Positions 47,580-56,980 of a stretch of 64,000 bases of DNA are shown here, in pieces. Origin of the DNA: Closterium sp. NIES-65 (lineage: Eukaryota > Streptophyta > Zygnematophyceae > Desmidiales > Closteriaceae); assembly GCA_948144175.1 (NCBI GenBank), contig CANXME010000106.1, positions 186,001-250,000 of the forward strand, given 5' to 3'. Positions within the stretch are counted from its first letter, which is position 1; each line of letters begins with the position of its first letter. The notes beneath the pieces are model-generated. The model did not search any database. It was not told the origin of the DNA and was given only the letters and a program-made list of their open reading frames with translations. The position numbers were made by a program, and so were the translations under genes.

Positions 47580-48470
47580 GCTCGGTTCCTCAGCGGCTCA
47601 GGCGGCTCGGGCGGCTCGGGCGGCTCGGCTCCTCAGCGGCTCAGGCGGCTCGGGCGGCTTGGACGCGTCGGGCGGCTCGGCTCCTCAGCGGCTCAGGCGG
47701 CTCGGGCGGCTCGGGCGGGTCGGGCAGCTCGGGCGGCTCGGGCAGCTCGGGCGGCGCGGGCGGTGTAGGGCGACAGGGCCGCTGGTAGGGCGGCGGGGCC
47801 GCAAGGTAGGTGGCGGGGCCGCAGTGGGAGGGGCGGCGAGGCCGCAGTGAAGGGCGGCGGGGCCGCCGTGAAGGGCGGCGGGGCCGCTGAGAAGGGCGGC
47901 GGGGCCGCAGTGAGAGAGGCGGCGGGGCCGCAGAGAAGGGCGGCGGGGCCGCTGAGAAGGGCGGGGGGGGGGGGGGGGGGCGCAGCGAGAGAGGCGGCGG
48001 GGCCGCAACGAAGGGCGGTGGGGCCGCTGAGACGGGCGGCGGGGCCGGAGCGAAGGGCGGCGGGGCCTCAGTGTGAGGCGGCGGGGCCGCAGCGAAGGGC
48101 GGCGGGGCCGCAATGTGAGGCGGCTGGGCCGCAGCGAAGGGCGGCGGGGCCGCAATGTGAGGCGGCGGGGCCGTAGCGAAGGGCGGCGGGGCTGCAGCGA
48201 GAGAGGCGGCGGGGCCGCAGCAAAGGGCGGCGGGGCCGCTGAGACGGGCGGCGGGCCTGCAGTGAAGGGCGGCGGGGCCGCAGTGTGAGGCGGCGGGGCC
48301 GCAGCGAGAGAGGCGGCGGGGCCGCTGAGACGGGCGGTGGGGCCGCTGAGACAAGCGGCGGGGCCGCAGCGAGAGAGGCGTCGGGGCCGCAGCAAAGGGC
48401 GGTGGGGCCGCTGAGACAGGTGGCGGGGCCGCAGTGAAGGGCCGCTAGGGCGGCTCGACGAAGTGAGGGC
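47580..48470 (-). repeat. GC-rich minisatellite leader of Copia G
   Basis: Dozens of units of the type AAGGGCGGCGGGGCCGC with GAGAGAGGCGGCGGGG variants, plus a G run near 47965. Lies between primer site and gag, as in B and I, but with a different unit. The Arg/Pro-rich frames on the sense strand are judged non-coding. Confidence 0.85.
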
Positions 48471-48571
48471 CCGGAGCGCGACTCGGGCTGAGCGCGCTTC
48501 GGGCAGGAAAAAAAAAACTCGATGTGGTGGGCCCTAAGCACAGTTCCCAAGGGGGAACCTGCTCGATACCA

Positions 48572-48693
48572 TGAGAAGATTAGAACGAGAATGAAATGAC
48601 TATGGAATGAACGTGATACAAATATGCAACCCTAGAAATGTGTACCCCATATGGGCTACCCCACTATAGCCTACAGAACATTATAATTTGACA
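48572..48693 (-). repeat. 5' LTR of G (122 bp)
   Basis: Partner of 41210-41331. Preceded on the plus strand by GGGGGAACCTGCTCGATACC, the primer-site complement. Confidence 0.93.
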
Positions 48694-48882
48694 CCAAGGC
48701 GCCACACAAAGCAAGAAATCGCCGCGCGCCTCGGGGCACACGGCGGGCAGAAAACCGCCACGTGCCCCGAGTGCGTGGCTGGAAGGAAAATCGAAGGTCG
48801 CGCGCCACAGGGCGCGTGACACACAGTAGGGCAGCGGAAGCAGGTGGGCCCACAGGCCAAGAGTGTAACCGCTCTGATAGCA

Positions 48883-49025
48883 TGTCGAAGTTAGCGAGGA
48901 GAAATTTTAGGAGAAGAAAGAGGAGTTGTACTAGTAAGCAGGGCCGTACATATAGCAAACCCTAACAGGGTTGTACTCAATATGGAGTACCCTACTGCAG
49001 ACTAGACAATTATAGCATTCTGACA
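48883..49025 (-). repeat. 5' LTR of F (143 bp)
   Basis: Partner of 39951-40093 with a handful of changes, flanked on the right by CTGTC. Confidence 0.92.
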
Positions 49026-49030
49026 CTGTC

Positions 49031-49463
49031 ACCTGCCGACCGGACCTTTTGTACATCGCCAGCCAACTAGCATAGTACTCACGCGAGCCAGTAGCGAAGA
49101 ACAAGCTGGACCAGGAGCGCGCCCTACAGTACTTTGTCTCCACGTCTGACATCGAGCTCTCCTACTACACGCTGATAACAACATCCTTCAACCTTACCGG
49201 TTACGTGGATAGAGATCATGCTGCTCACCCTGTCAATCGACGGTCACGAACCGGCTTCGTCTTCCTCCTGGAGCCAACGGCCCCAATCTCCTATAACTCG
49301 TAGAAGGAGGAGCGGGTTGCCCAGACATCAGCCGAAGCAGAGTACATCGCCGAAACGGGTCCAGTTCGCGAATGGCTTAATCTGCAAGAAGTGCTGCATG
49401 AAGGGAAAATTCCAACTTTGCCCACCTTTTGTCTTCACTGCGACAACCAGAGCGCCATCAGGA
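49031..49463 (+). pseudogene. Copia H, RNase H piece
   Basis: Reads on in frame from the piece ending at 39950: CRPDLLYIASQLA, then GYVDRDHAAHPVNRRSRTGF, AEAEYIAETG and CDNQSAIR, the RNase H domain of Copia. Stops near 49072 and 49300. Interrupted by element I after CAGGA (49459-49463). Confidence 0.8.
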
Positions 49464-49597
49464 TGTCATAACATTATAGCTTACTTATTTGTGTAGGCTA
49501 TAGTGGGGTATCCCATAGGGGGTACAACCCAACTAGGGTTTCCCATTTGTACTCACTTCATTCATAGTTCATTCATTCTCTCGTTCACTTCTTCTCA
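49464..49597 (+). repeat. 5' LTR of I (134 bp)
   Basis: TGTCATAACATTATAG to CTTCTTCTCA. Contains TAGGGTTT. Confidence 0.95.
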
Positions 49598-49616
49598 TGG
49601 TATCGAGCAGGTTCCC
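49598..49616 (+). promoter_or_regulatory. Primer-binding site of I
   Basis: TGGTATCGAGCAGGTTCCC next to the LTR, identical in the first 19 bases to that of B. Confidence 0.8.
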
Positions 49617-49675
49617 CTGTGGGAACTTTGCTTAGGGCCCACCACTTCGAAAACTTTTTTTCCTGACCTAGCGCT

Positions 49676-50510
49676 CTCGCGCCCTAGCGCCCACCCTTGC
49701 GCCCGCCCTAGCGCGCTCGCGCCCGCCCTAGCGCCCGCACTAGCGCCAGCCCTAGCGCCCTAGCGCCCGGCGCCTGCCCTAGTGCCCGTGAGCCGTCCGC
49801 GGCCTGCCAGCGAGGCCGCCGCCTGTGAGCCGCCCACCCGCGCGCCGCCCGACCGTGAGCCGGCGCCGCTAGTGAGCCGCCCGCCCGTGCGCCACCAGCC
49901 CGCCCGTGAAACGCTGGCGCCGTCCGTCCGTGAGCCGCCCGCCCGTGAGCCGCTGGAGCCGCCCGTCCGTGAGCCGCCCGCCCGTGAGCCGCTGGAGCCG
50001 CCCGCCCGTGAGCCGCCCGCCCGTGAGCCGCTGGCGCCGCCCGTCCGTGAGCCGCCCGCCCGTGAGCCGCTTGCGCCGCCCGTCCGTGAGCCGCCCGCCC
50101 GTGAGCCGCTGGCGCCGCCCGTCCGTGAGCCGCCCGCCCGTGAGCCACTGGCGCCGCCCGTCCGTGAGCCGCCCGCCCGTGAGCCGCTGGCGCCGCCCGC
50201 CCGTGAGCCGCCCGCCCGTGCGCCGCCCGTCCGCGAGCCACCCACCCGCCCGTGCGCCGCCCGCGCCGCCCGTGCCCAGCCCGCGAGCCACCCGCGGGCA
50301 GCCCGCGAGCCGCCCCAGCCGCCCGTGCGGCCGCCCGTGAGCCGCCCCACCCGCCCGTGAGCCGCCCGCGCGCCGCACGTGACCCGTCCCGGCCGCTCGT
50401 GCGGTCACCCGTGCGCCGCCCGCGAGACGCTCGCGCCACCCGAGCCGCCCAAGCCGCCCGAGCCGCCCGAGCCGCCCGAGCCGCTCGAGCCGCCCGAGCC
50501 GCCCGAGCAA
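49676..50510 (+). repeat. GC-rich minisatellite leader of Copia I
   Basis: Starts with GCGCCC/TAGCGC units, then about eight copies of a roughly 54-bp unit alternating GTGAGCCGCTGGCGCC and CGTGAGCCGCCCGCC, then CCGCCCGAG repeats. Lies between primer site and gag. It is open in several frames on both strands (Pro/Arg/Glu repeats), which I read as a compositional effect. Confidence 0.85.
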
Positions 50511-50641
50511 TCTGCGGTGCCGAGCTCCTGCTTCTGTGGGGCTGATGCTGCTCCTGGACCGGCGCAGCCGCTGTGCTGCCGTGCTGCTGTGCTACTGAGC
50601 TACCCGACTCTTCCTGCTCGGTGAGACTGTCAGCTGCTATA

Positions 50642-53600
50642 ATGGCCACCCCCAGTGTCCTGGCTTTTGATGCTGAGGGTCGCGCCATTGACTTTGCAGT
50701 CTGGGTCGAGGACCTACAGCTGTACTTACTGTGCGATGCGATAGATGAGGTTTCTCTCTTTGACTTTGTCTCTGGCGCTATCCCTGCCCCTCCTGCTGAT
50801 GCTGACCCCACTGTTCGCTCCAAGTGGGCACCACGCGATGCTGCTGCACGTCTTGCTGTGCGTCGCCACCTCCCTTCCTCCGAGCGTGCGCACTTTAGTC
50901 AGTGCAAGACCACTCAGGCCTTGTACGACGCTGTAGTTGCGCGCTACTCCTCCCCTTCCTCCGCTACGCTTAGCCGCCTCATGCTACCGTACCTCATCCC
51001 TGACCTCACTGCCTTTCCCACAGTCGCTGACCTCTTTACCCACCTCCGCGCTAGTGACACTCGCTACCGCGCTGCGCTTCTTGCTGAATTCCGCGCCGCA
51101 AACCCTCCTCCCATGTACATCACTCTCTACTTTCTAGTCACCCGTCTCCCAGAGTCCCTTCGTGCCGTTAGGGACCAGTTTCTCTCTGTCTGTCCCACCA
51201 CCCTCACTGTCGACCTCCTTGAGAAGTCCCTGCTAGCGGCTGAGAAGAGTATAGTCGCTGTAGGGGCCTCTCGTGGTGACCCTCGCACCCCCATCTTTGA
51301 GGGGTGTTCTCCCTCCCCCCTGTTACCCTCTGTCGCCTCTGCTGCTGCCGCCGATCTCGTTGGTTTGGAGTCGGTCGGTGCGGCGTCTGCCCCCAGCGGT
51401 AGGCGCCGCTCTAGCAAGGGCAAGGGGGGCAAAGGAGCGGGTGGAGCTAGCGGGGGCGGTGGCGGAGGAGGTGGGGGCGGCGGGGGGAGTGGGGGTGGCG
51501 GTGGAGGTGGTGGCAGGAGTGGAGGTACTGGTGGCGGCGGTGGAGGCGGAGGCGGTGGCGGAGGTGGTGGCGGCGGTGGCGGTGGGAGCGGCGGGGGCGA
51601 GGGTGGCGGTGGCGGCGGTGGCGGCGGAGGCGGTGGTGGCGGTGGTGGAGGTGGTCGGAGTGGCTCGTCCCAGCGGAGCAGCACTGGGGGTGGTCAGCGT
51701 CAGCAGCAGCAGCAGCAGCAGCAGCGCTCTCGCGACGTCCCCACCCCTCAGCAGCTCCGTGAGTGGTACTCGCAGCGTCAGCGTGGTGGGGCGTTCGGTC
51801 CCTGCACCTACGTCCTTCGCACCGGCGACCGCGCGGGTGAGCAGTGTGGGGGCACCCACACCGCCCGCCGCTGCTTTGCCCGCTTGACCGACGCTTGGCG
51901 CCAGCAGTTTCCGGAGGCCTCTGAGATCCCCCGCTGGGGAGAGCTGTCTAGGGCTGGTGTAGCTATATTTGATCTTGACTTTGATGTTATCCTTGCTGCC
52001 ATGTATGCTGTGACTGTTAGTGATGAGGGTGACTGTTACCGGTGTTTCCCGCCCGACCCGGGCATTGGTACTGCTGTGTCAGGTGCCAGTGAGGCTGCTG
52101 CTCTAGGTGCCAGTGCGTCTGTGCTCTCAGGTACTAGTGAGTCTGCACTCTCAGGTACTGTGTCGGCTTCGGCCTCTCACACCTTCACCCTTGACTCTGC
52201 GGCGACTCGCTCCTTCTTACGGGACCGCACCACTCTCACGCCGCTTAGTTGGCTGGTTGCGGTGTCCCTGGCTGACCCCTCTAGGGGTCCTGTCCTGTCT
52301 CGTTTCTCCACAGTCCTCCCGTGTCCGGCGGCCCCCTCTGGCACCCTGACTGGTCTCTACCTCCCCTCGTTCTCTACGAACCTGGTGAGTGGTGCTGACC
52401 TACAGGATGCGGGTGTCCACCAATTCACTCCTGCTCGTCAGCGGGTGACACACTGCACAGAGGCTAGCACAGGTCGCCACCTGGCTACGTTTACACGTCA
52501 GCCAGGGTCGAGCCTGTACACACTAACCACTGCTTCTCCTCCCGGTGCATAGTCTGGTAGAGTCCCTTCGTCTGGTCAGGTGTTTGCTGCAGCGTCCAGG
52601 TCTGGTCCTGAGTCTGCCCCCTGTTCGTGTCGCCGTCTGTCTCACGAGACTCTCCTCTGGCACCACCGCCTTGGCCACCCCTCTCTGCTTCGGCTCAGAG
52701 GCATGGCCTCCCGTCTTCTTGTGTCTGGTCTCCCCCGGTCCCTCCCTCCCCTTCCTCAGGGCCCTGGCCCTGCCTGTGTCCCCTGTGTCGAGGGGCGCCA
52801 GCGTGCTGCCCCTCACTCCTCCCAGTTTCCTCCGACAGAGGCTCCGTTGCAGACGCTTCACATGGACGTATGGGGCCCTGCCCGCGTCCGTGGACTCGGT
52901 CACGAGCGCTACTTCCTGTTGGTGGTTGACGACTACTCGCGTTACACCACAGTCTTCCCCTTGCGCAGCAAGGGTGATGTCACTGAGGTGCTGATCGACT
53001 AGATCCGCGCAGCTCGTCTCCAGCTCAGGCAGAGCTTTGGCTCGGACTTTCCTGTGTTGCGTCTGCACTCGGACGGAGGCAGAGAGTTCTCCTTTGGCCT
53101 TCTGCATGCCTTCTGTCGTGCGCGAGGCATCCGCCAGACCTTCACGCTTTCGGACTCCCCGCAGCAAAATGGGATTGCAGAGCGCCGCATTGGCATGGTC
53201 ATGGACGTCGCTCGTATGTCTATGATGCATGCGGCTGCCCCCCATTTTCTGTGGCCGTTTGCGGTCAGGTACGCGGCGCATCAGATCAACCTCCACCCCA
53301 GGGTCTCCAGGCCGGAGACCTCCCCAGCCCTGCTGTGGACGGGGAAGGTTGGCGATGCGTCGGCGTTCCGGGTCTGGGGATCTCGGGCGTTTGTCCGCGA
53401 CTTGTCTGCGGACAAGCTGTCCCCTCGCGCTGCTCCCTGCGTCTTCCTGGGGTTCCCCCCCAACGCCCCTGGGTGGCAGTTCTACCACCCCACCTCTCGA
53501 CGTGTTCTGTCCTCCCAGGACGTCACGTTCGACGAGTCGGTACCCTACTACTGCCTCTTCCCCTACCGCACTCCGTCCCTCCCCCCGCCCCCGCTCTTCT

Positions 53601-56578
53601 TGGTACCAGGTCCCCCCCCGGTAGACCCCATCCCCCCTCAGGGTCCTGCCCCTTCAAGTGTGTCCCAGGTAGACGCGGTCGAGCCTGTCGAGGTCACTGG
53701 TGACTCTGGTGCTGCTGCGGGAGCTGAGCCTGGGGGTGCTGGGACTGGAGGTGCTACGCCTGGGGGTGCTGAGCCTGGGGGTGCTGAGCCTGGGGGTACT
53801 GAGCCTGGGGGTGCTGGGCCTGGGGGTTCTGGGCCTGGGGGTGCTGAGCTTGGGGGTGCTGAAACTGGGGGTGCTCCGCCTGGAGGTGCTTTGCCTGAGG
53901 GTGCTGAGCCTGGAGGTTCTTCGCCTGGGGGTTCTCCACCCGGAGGTGCTTCGTCTCGCCGAGAGCCACTCTCCCCACAGGAGCTGCGTGAGTGGTTTGC
54001 CCGGCACTGGAGGCGTGCTGCTGGTGCTGGAGGTTCTTCGGCTGCAGAGGGTGCTGCTGCCACGCGTCCCGGAGGTGCTCGTGCTGTGGGTGCTGGAGCT
54101 GCTGGGCCTGAGGGTTCTCCTGAAGCTGGTGCTGCTGAGGGTGTTGTCGTTGAGACTACTGCTGGCGGTCCGACTAGCAGTACTCCTGGTGCTGCTGGGG
54201 GTTCTGGAGCTACTGGAGGTGCTGCTGGAGGTGCTGCTGGAGGTGCTGCTGGAGCGGGTACTCCTGCTTGGGGTACTGGTGCTGTCCCTGCTGTTTCTGG
54301 CGTCGCCACGCGGCCCTGCCAGTACTTCGTTCCGCTCCTGCAGCAGGTTCTTGGTCTTACACCTTCTCATAGTCCTCCTCCTCCTCCCTTAGAGGGTCCA
54401 CAGCCTGTCCAGTCCCAGTCACAGCTACAGCCTGCCTCCCCTTTGCCTGCTCCTTCTCCCTACGCTGGTCCGACTGGAGGTCTTACTGAGCGTCGTGAGC
54501 CTGCGTCTCATCCTGCGTCGCCTGTTCGTCCTGCACGCACTAGTGGTCGCGGTTCGCGTCAGCGTCCTCCTCCTGTCCCTGGCACGCACCAGATGTCTCT
54601 GCATCCGTTTACCGCTCCTCTGCGTGCCCCTTTGCCTTCTCCTCCTTCTTCCTCTCTTCCTGCTCTTGCCGACCCGGAGTCGGACTCTCTTCGTGCTGCC
54701 GGTCCTACTGTCACGCGTCTCCTTGCTACTGTTGTCACTGACCCTTCTTTCGAGTCTTCTGCTGCGTCTGCTCTTGTCACTGAGCTCGTCAACTTTGCTG
54801 CGCGCTGTCGTCTAGACTACGCTGCTTGTCTTGTCGCTGAGTCTGAGTCTGCCTGTCCTCCGTCCGTCGGGGGTGAGTGTGCCCTTGGCACGGACGTCCT
54901 TGAGGACAGGCAGGAGGAGCTCCAGTGTCTGGCCGCCGCTTCACCTCATCTCGCGTCTGTACTGCTCGCCCTTGAGGGAGACCCGGATGCACTAGACATC
55001 CTGACTCCGCGCTCTTACGCGGAGGCGATAGAGGGTCCCTACTCCTCTCAGTGGCAGGCAGCTATGGATGCAGAGATGGCTTCCTGGAAGTCCACAGGCA
55101 CCTACGTTGACGCTGTTCCCCCTCCTGGGGGGAACATAGTCAGTGGCATGTGGATTTTCAGGGTGAAGCGGCCGCCGGGTTCTCCGCCTGTCTTCAAGGC
55201 GCGTTACGTGGCTCGTGGCTTCAGTCACCGGCAGGGAGTTGACTACTTTCAGACCTTCTCCCCCACCCCAAAGATGACCACTCTTCGGGTACTGCTGCAC
55301 GTTGCTGCTCACCGTGACTACAAGCTGCACTCTCTCGACTTCAGCACTGCTTTCTTGCAGGGTAGCCTGCACGAGGAGATCTGGCTGCGTCGCCCGCCTG
55401 GCTTCACTGGGTCTTTCCCTCCTAGTACCAAGTGGAGTCTCCGGCGTCCAGTCTACGGTCTCCGCCAGGCGCCACGTGAGTGGCACAACACACTTAGGAC
55501 TATGCTGGCGGCACTTGGGTTTGCTCCTTCTACTGCCGACCCGTCGCTGTTTCTGCGCACCGACACCTCTCTGCCGCCGTTCTACATCCTCGTGTACGTC
55601 GACGACTTGGTCTTTGCCACAGCTGACACTACTGGACTCGCCCACGTGAAGTCCGAGCTGTAGAAGAGACACACGTGCACTGACCTGGGTGAACTGCGCA
55701 GCTACCTTGGCTTGCAGATCACCCGGGACAGAGCACGCCGCACCATTACCCTGACTCAGTCACACATGGTGCAGCAGTTCCTTCAGCGCTTCGGCTTCAC
55801 GTACTCCTCGCCTCATGCCACTCCTCTGCCTACTCGTCACTCGCTCTCAGCTCTGCCTTCGGATGAGTCCGTAGAGTCGAGTGGCCCGTATGCAGAGCTT
55901 GTTGGCTGCCTCATGTACCTGATGACCTGCACACGACCTGACCTTGCATACCCTCTTAGCATTCTTGCACGCTATGTTGCTCCTGGGAGACACCGACCAG
56001 AGCACATGGCTGCAGCGAAGAGGGTATTGCGCTACTTGTGCAGTACGTCAGGCATGGGGCTAGTGCTTGGAGGGCGCAGTCCAGTGGTCCTCACTGGGCA
56101 CGCGGACGCTTCTTGGGCTGACGACCAGGCTACGCAGCGGTCGTCACAGGGTTACACCTTCAGCCTTTGTTCCGGCTCTGTTTCGTGGCGGGCTACCCGC
56201 TCGTCTTCTGTTCTCGCCTCCAGTTGTGAGGCTGAGATCTACGCCGGGGCTATGGCTGCTCAGGAGCTTCGCTGGCTCACCTACCTTCTGACCGACCTTG
56301 GAGAGCCGCCTCGTTCTCCTCCAGTCCTGTACGTAGACAACAAGGCCATGCTGGCCTTGTGTCGAGAGCAGCGACTGGAGCACAGGACAAAGCACATTGC
56401 TCTCCGCTACTTTCTTGCTCGTGAGCTACAGCAGCGTGGACAGTTGCGACTTGCGTACGTGGCCTCTGAGGCCAACACTGCTGATGTCTTCACCAAGGCA
56501 CTTGCGCCTTGTGATCATCAGCGTTGCTGCACGCAGCTGGGTCTTGTGCCTGTCTTGCCTCACTTGCTCACTTCTTGA
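50642..56578 (+). pseudogene. Copia I gag-pol, one frame with three TAGs
   Basis: ATG 50642 (MATPSVLAFDAEG). Gag UBN2-like core to about 51300, poly-Gly 51440-51660, polyQ 51705-51725, PQQLREWY motif near 51745, and a Cys/His cluster near 51800-51870. The protease site is LDSAATRSF near 52190, where B and G have LDSGAS, so the Gly after Asp-Ser is lost. TAGs at 52550-52552 (siblings GAG), 53000-53002 (TGG) and 55661-55663 (CAG). Integrase core 52850-53200, GGAEPGG-type linker 53710-53960, SPQELREWF near 53985, RT with LVYVDDLVFA near 55590-55620, RNase H to TGA 56576-56578. No frameshift at all in nearly 6 kb. Confidence 0.93.
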
Positions 56579-56790
56579 CCTTGCTTGTACCCTTACCTAT
56601 ATGTACTCTTGTTCTTGCTTGCTTGACTCTTGTATATCTCTATATATGATCTTGCATGTGAACTGGCCTTGTGGCCCTTGCACTTGTGCTCGGAATGTGT
56701 GGTGACTTTGTGATCCACCCTGAGCTTTGCTTTGCTTTGCTTGACTGGTCTTGTGACCCCTTGTTCTCCCCCACTTTGCCTATGGGGGTG

Positions 56791-56924
56791 TGTCAGATCA
56801 TTATAGCTTACTTATTTGTGTAGGCTATAGTGGGGTATCCCATAGAGGGTACAACCCAACTAGGGTTTTCTATTTGTACTCACTTCATTCATAGTTCATT
56901 CTTTCTCTCGTTCACTTCTTCTCA
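56791..56924 (+). repeat. 3' LTR of I (134 bp)
   Basis: TGTCAGATCATTATAG to CTTCTTCTCA, preceded by the purine tract and followed by CAGGA. Confidence 0.95.
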
Positions 56925-56929
56925 CAGGA

Positions 56930-56980
56930 TCGCGAACAAGCCAAGGTTCGTCAACCTTACAAAGCACATCGAGCTTCGGT
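56930..56980 (+). pseudogene. Copia H, last RNase H piece
   Basis: ANKPRFVNLTKHIELR continues the RNase H of H (the usual Copia pattern of N-P-x-F-H-x-R-T-K-H-I-x-x-R), then breaks off at a T run near 56982. No 3' LTR of H is visible. Confidence 0.75.

Larger units (their letters stand above)
41210..48693 (-). mobile_element. Copia retrotransposon G (7484 bp, duplication CCAAG)
   Basis: LTRs of 122 bp at 41210-41331 and 48572-48693, differing at only a few positions. CCAAG at 41205-41209 and 48694-48698. Primer site complement GCTCGATACCA next to the right LTR, purine-tract complement CACCCCCATAGG next to the left. Full domain set of the A/B/I group, but gag-pol is broken by three TAGs and two frameshifts. 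It inserted inside the tandem array of F. Confidence 0.95.
39951..49025 (-). mobile_element. Non-autonomous LTR element F, with G inside (duplication CTGTC)
   Basis: LTRs of 143 bp at 39951-40093 and 48883-49025. CTGTC at 39946-39950 and 49026-49030. Without G it is about 1.6 kb. The internal sequence starts with the same purine-tract block as T and ends with the same stretch before the primer site (TGCTATCAGAGCGG on the minus strand, one mismatch to the standard). No gag or pol. The middle is a 46-bp GC-rich tandem array into which G inserted. Confidence 0.92.
49464..56924 (+). mobile_element. Copia retrotransposon I (7461 bp, duplication CAGGA)
   Basis: LTRs of 134 bp at 49464-49597 and 56791-56924. 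CAGGA at 49459-49463 and 56925-56929. Primer site TGGTATCGAGCAGG at 49598, purine tract TATGGGGGTG at 56781-56790. The gag-pol frame is continuous from ATG 50642 to TGA 56576-56578 apart from three TAG codons. LTRs differ at only a few bases, so the insertion is recent. It landed in the RNase H region of H. Confidence 0.95.

Noticed and set aside
47641-50360. Long Arg/Pro/Ala/Glu-rich frames on both strands of the leader minisatellites
   Set aside because: Open in several frames because GC-rich repeats lack stops; units differ between related elements, so no conserved protein.
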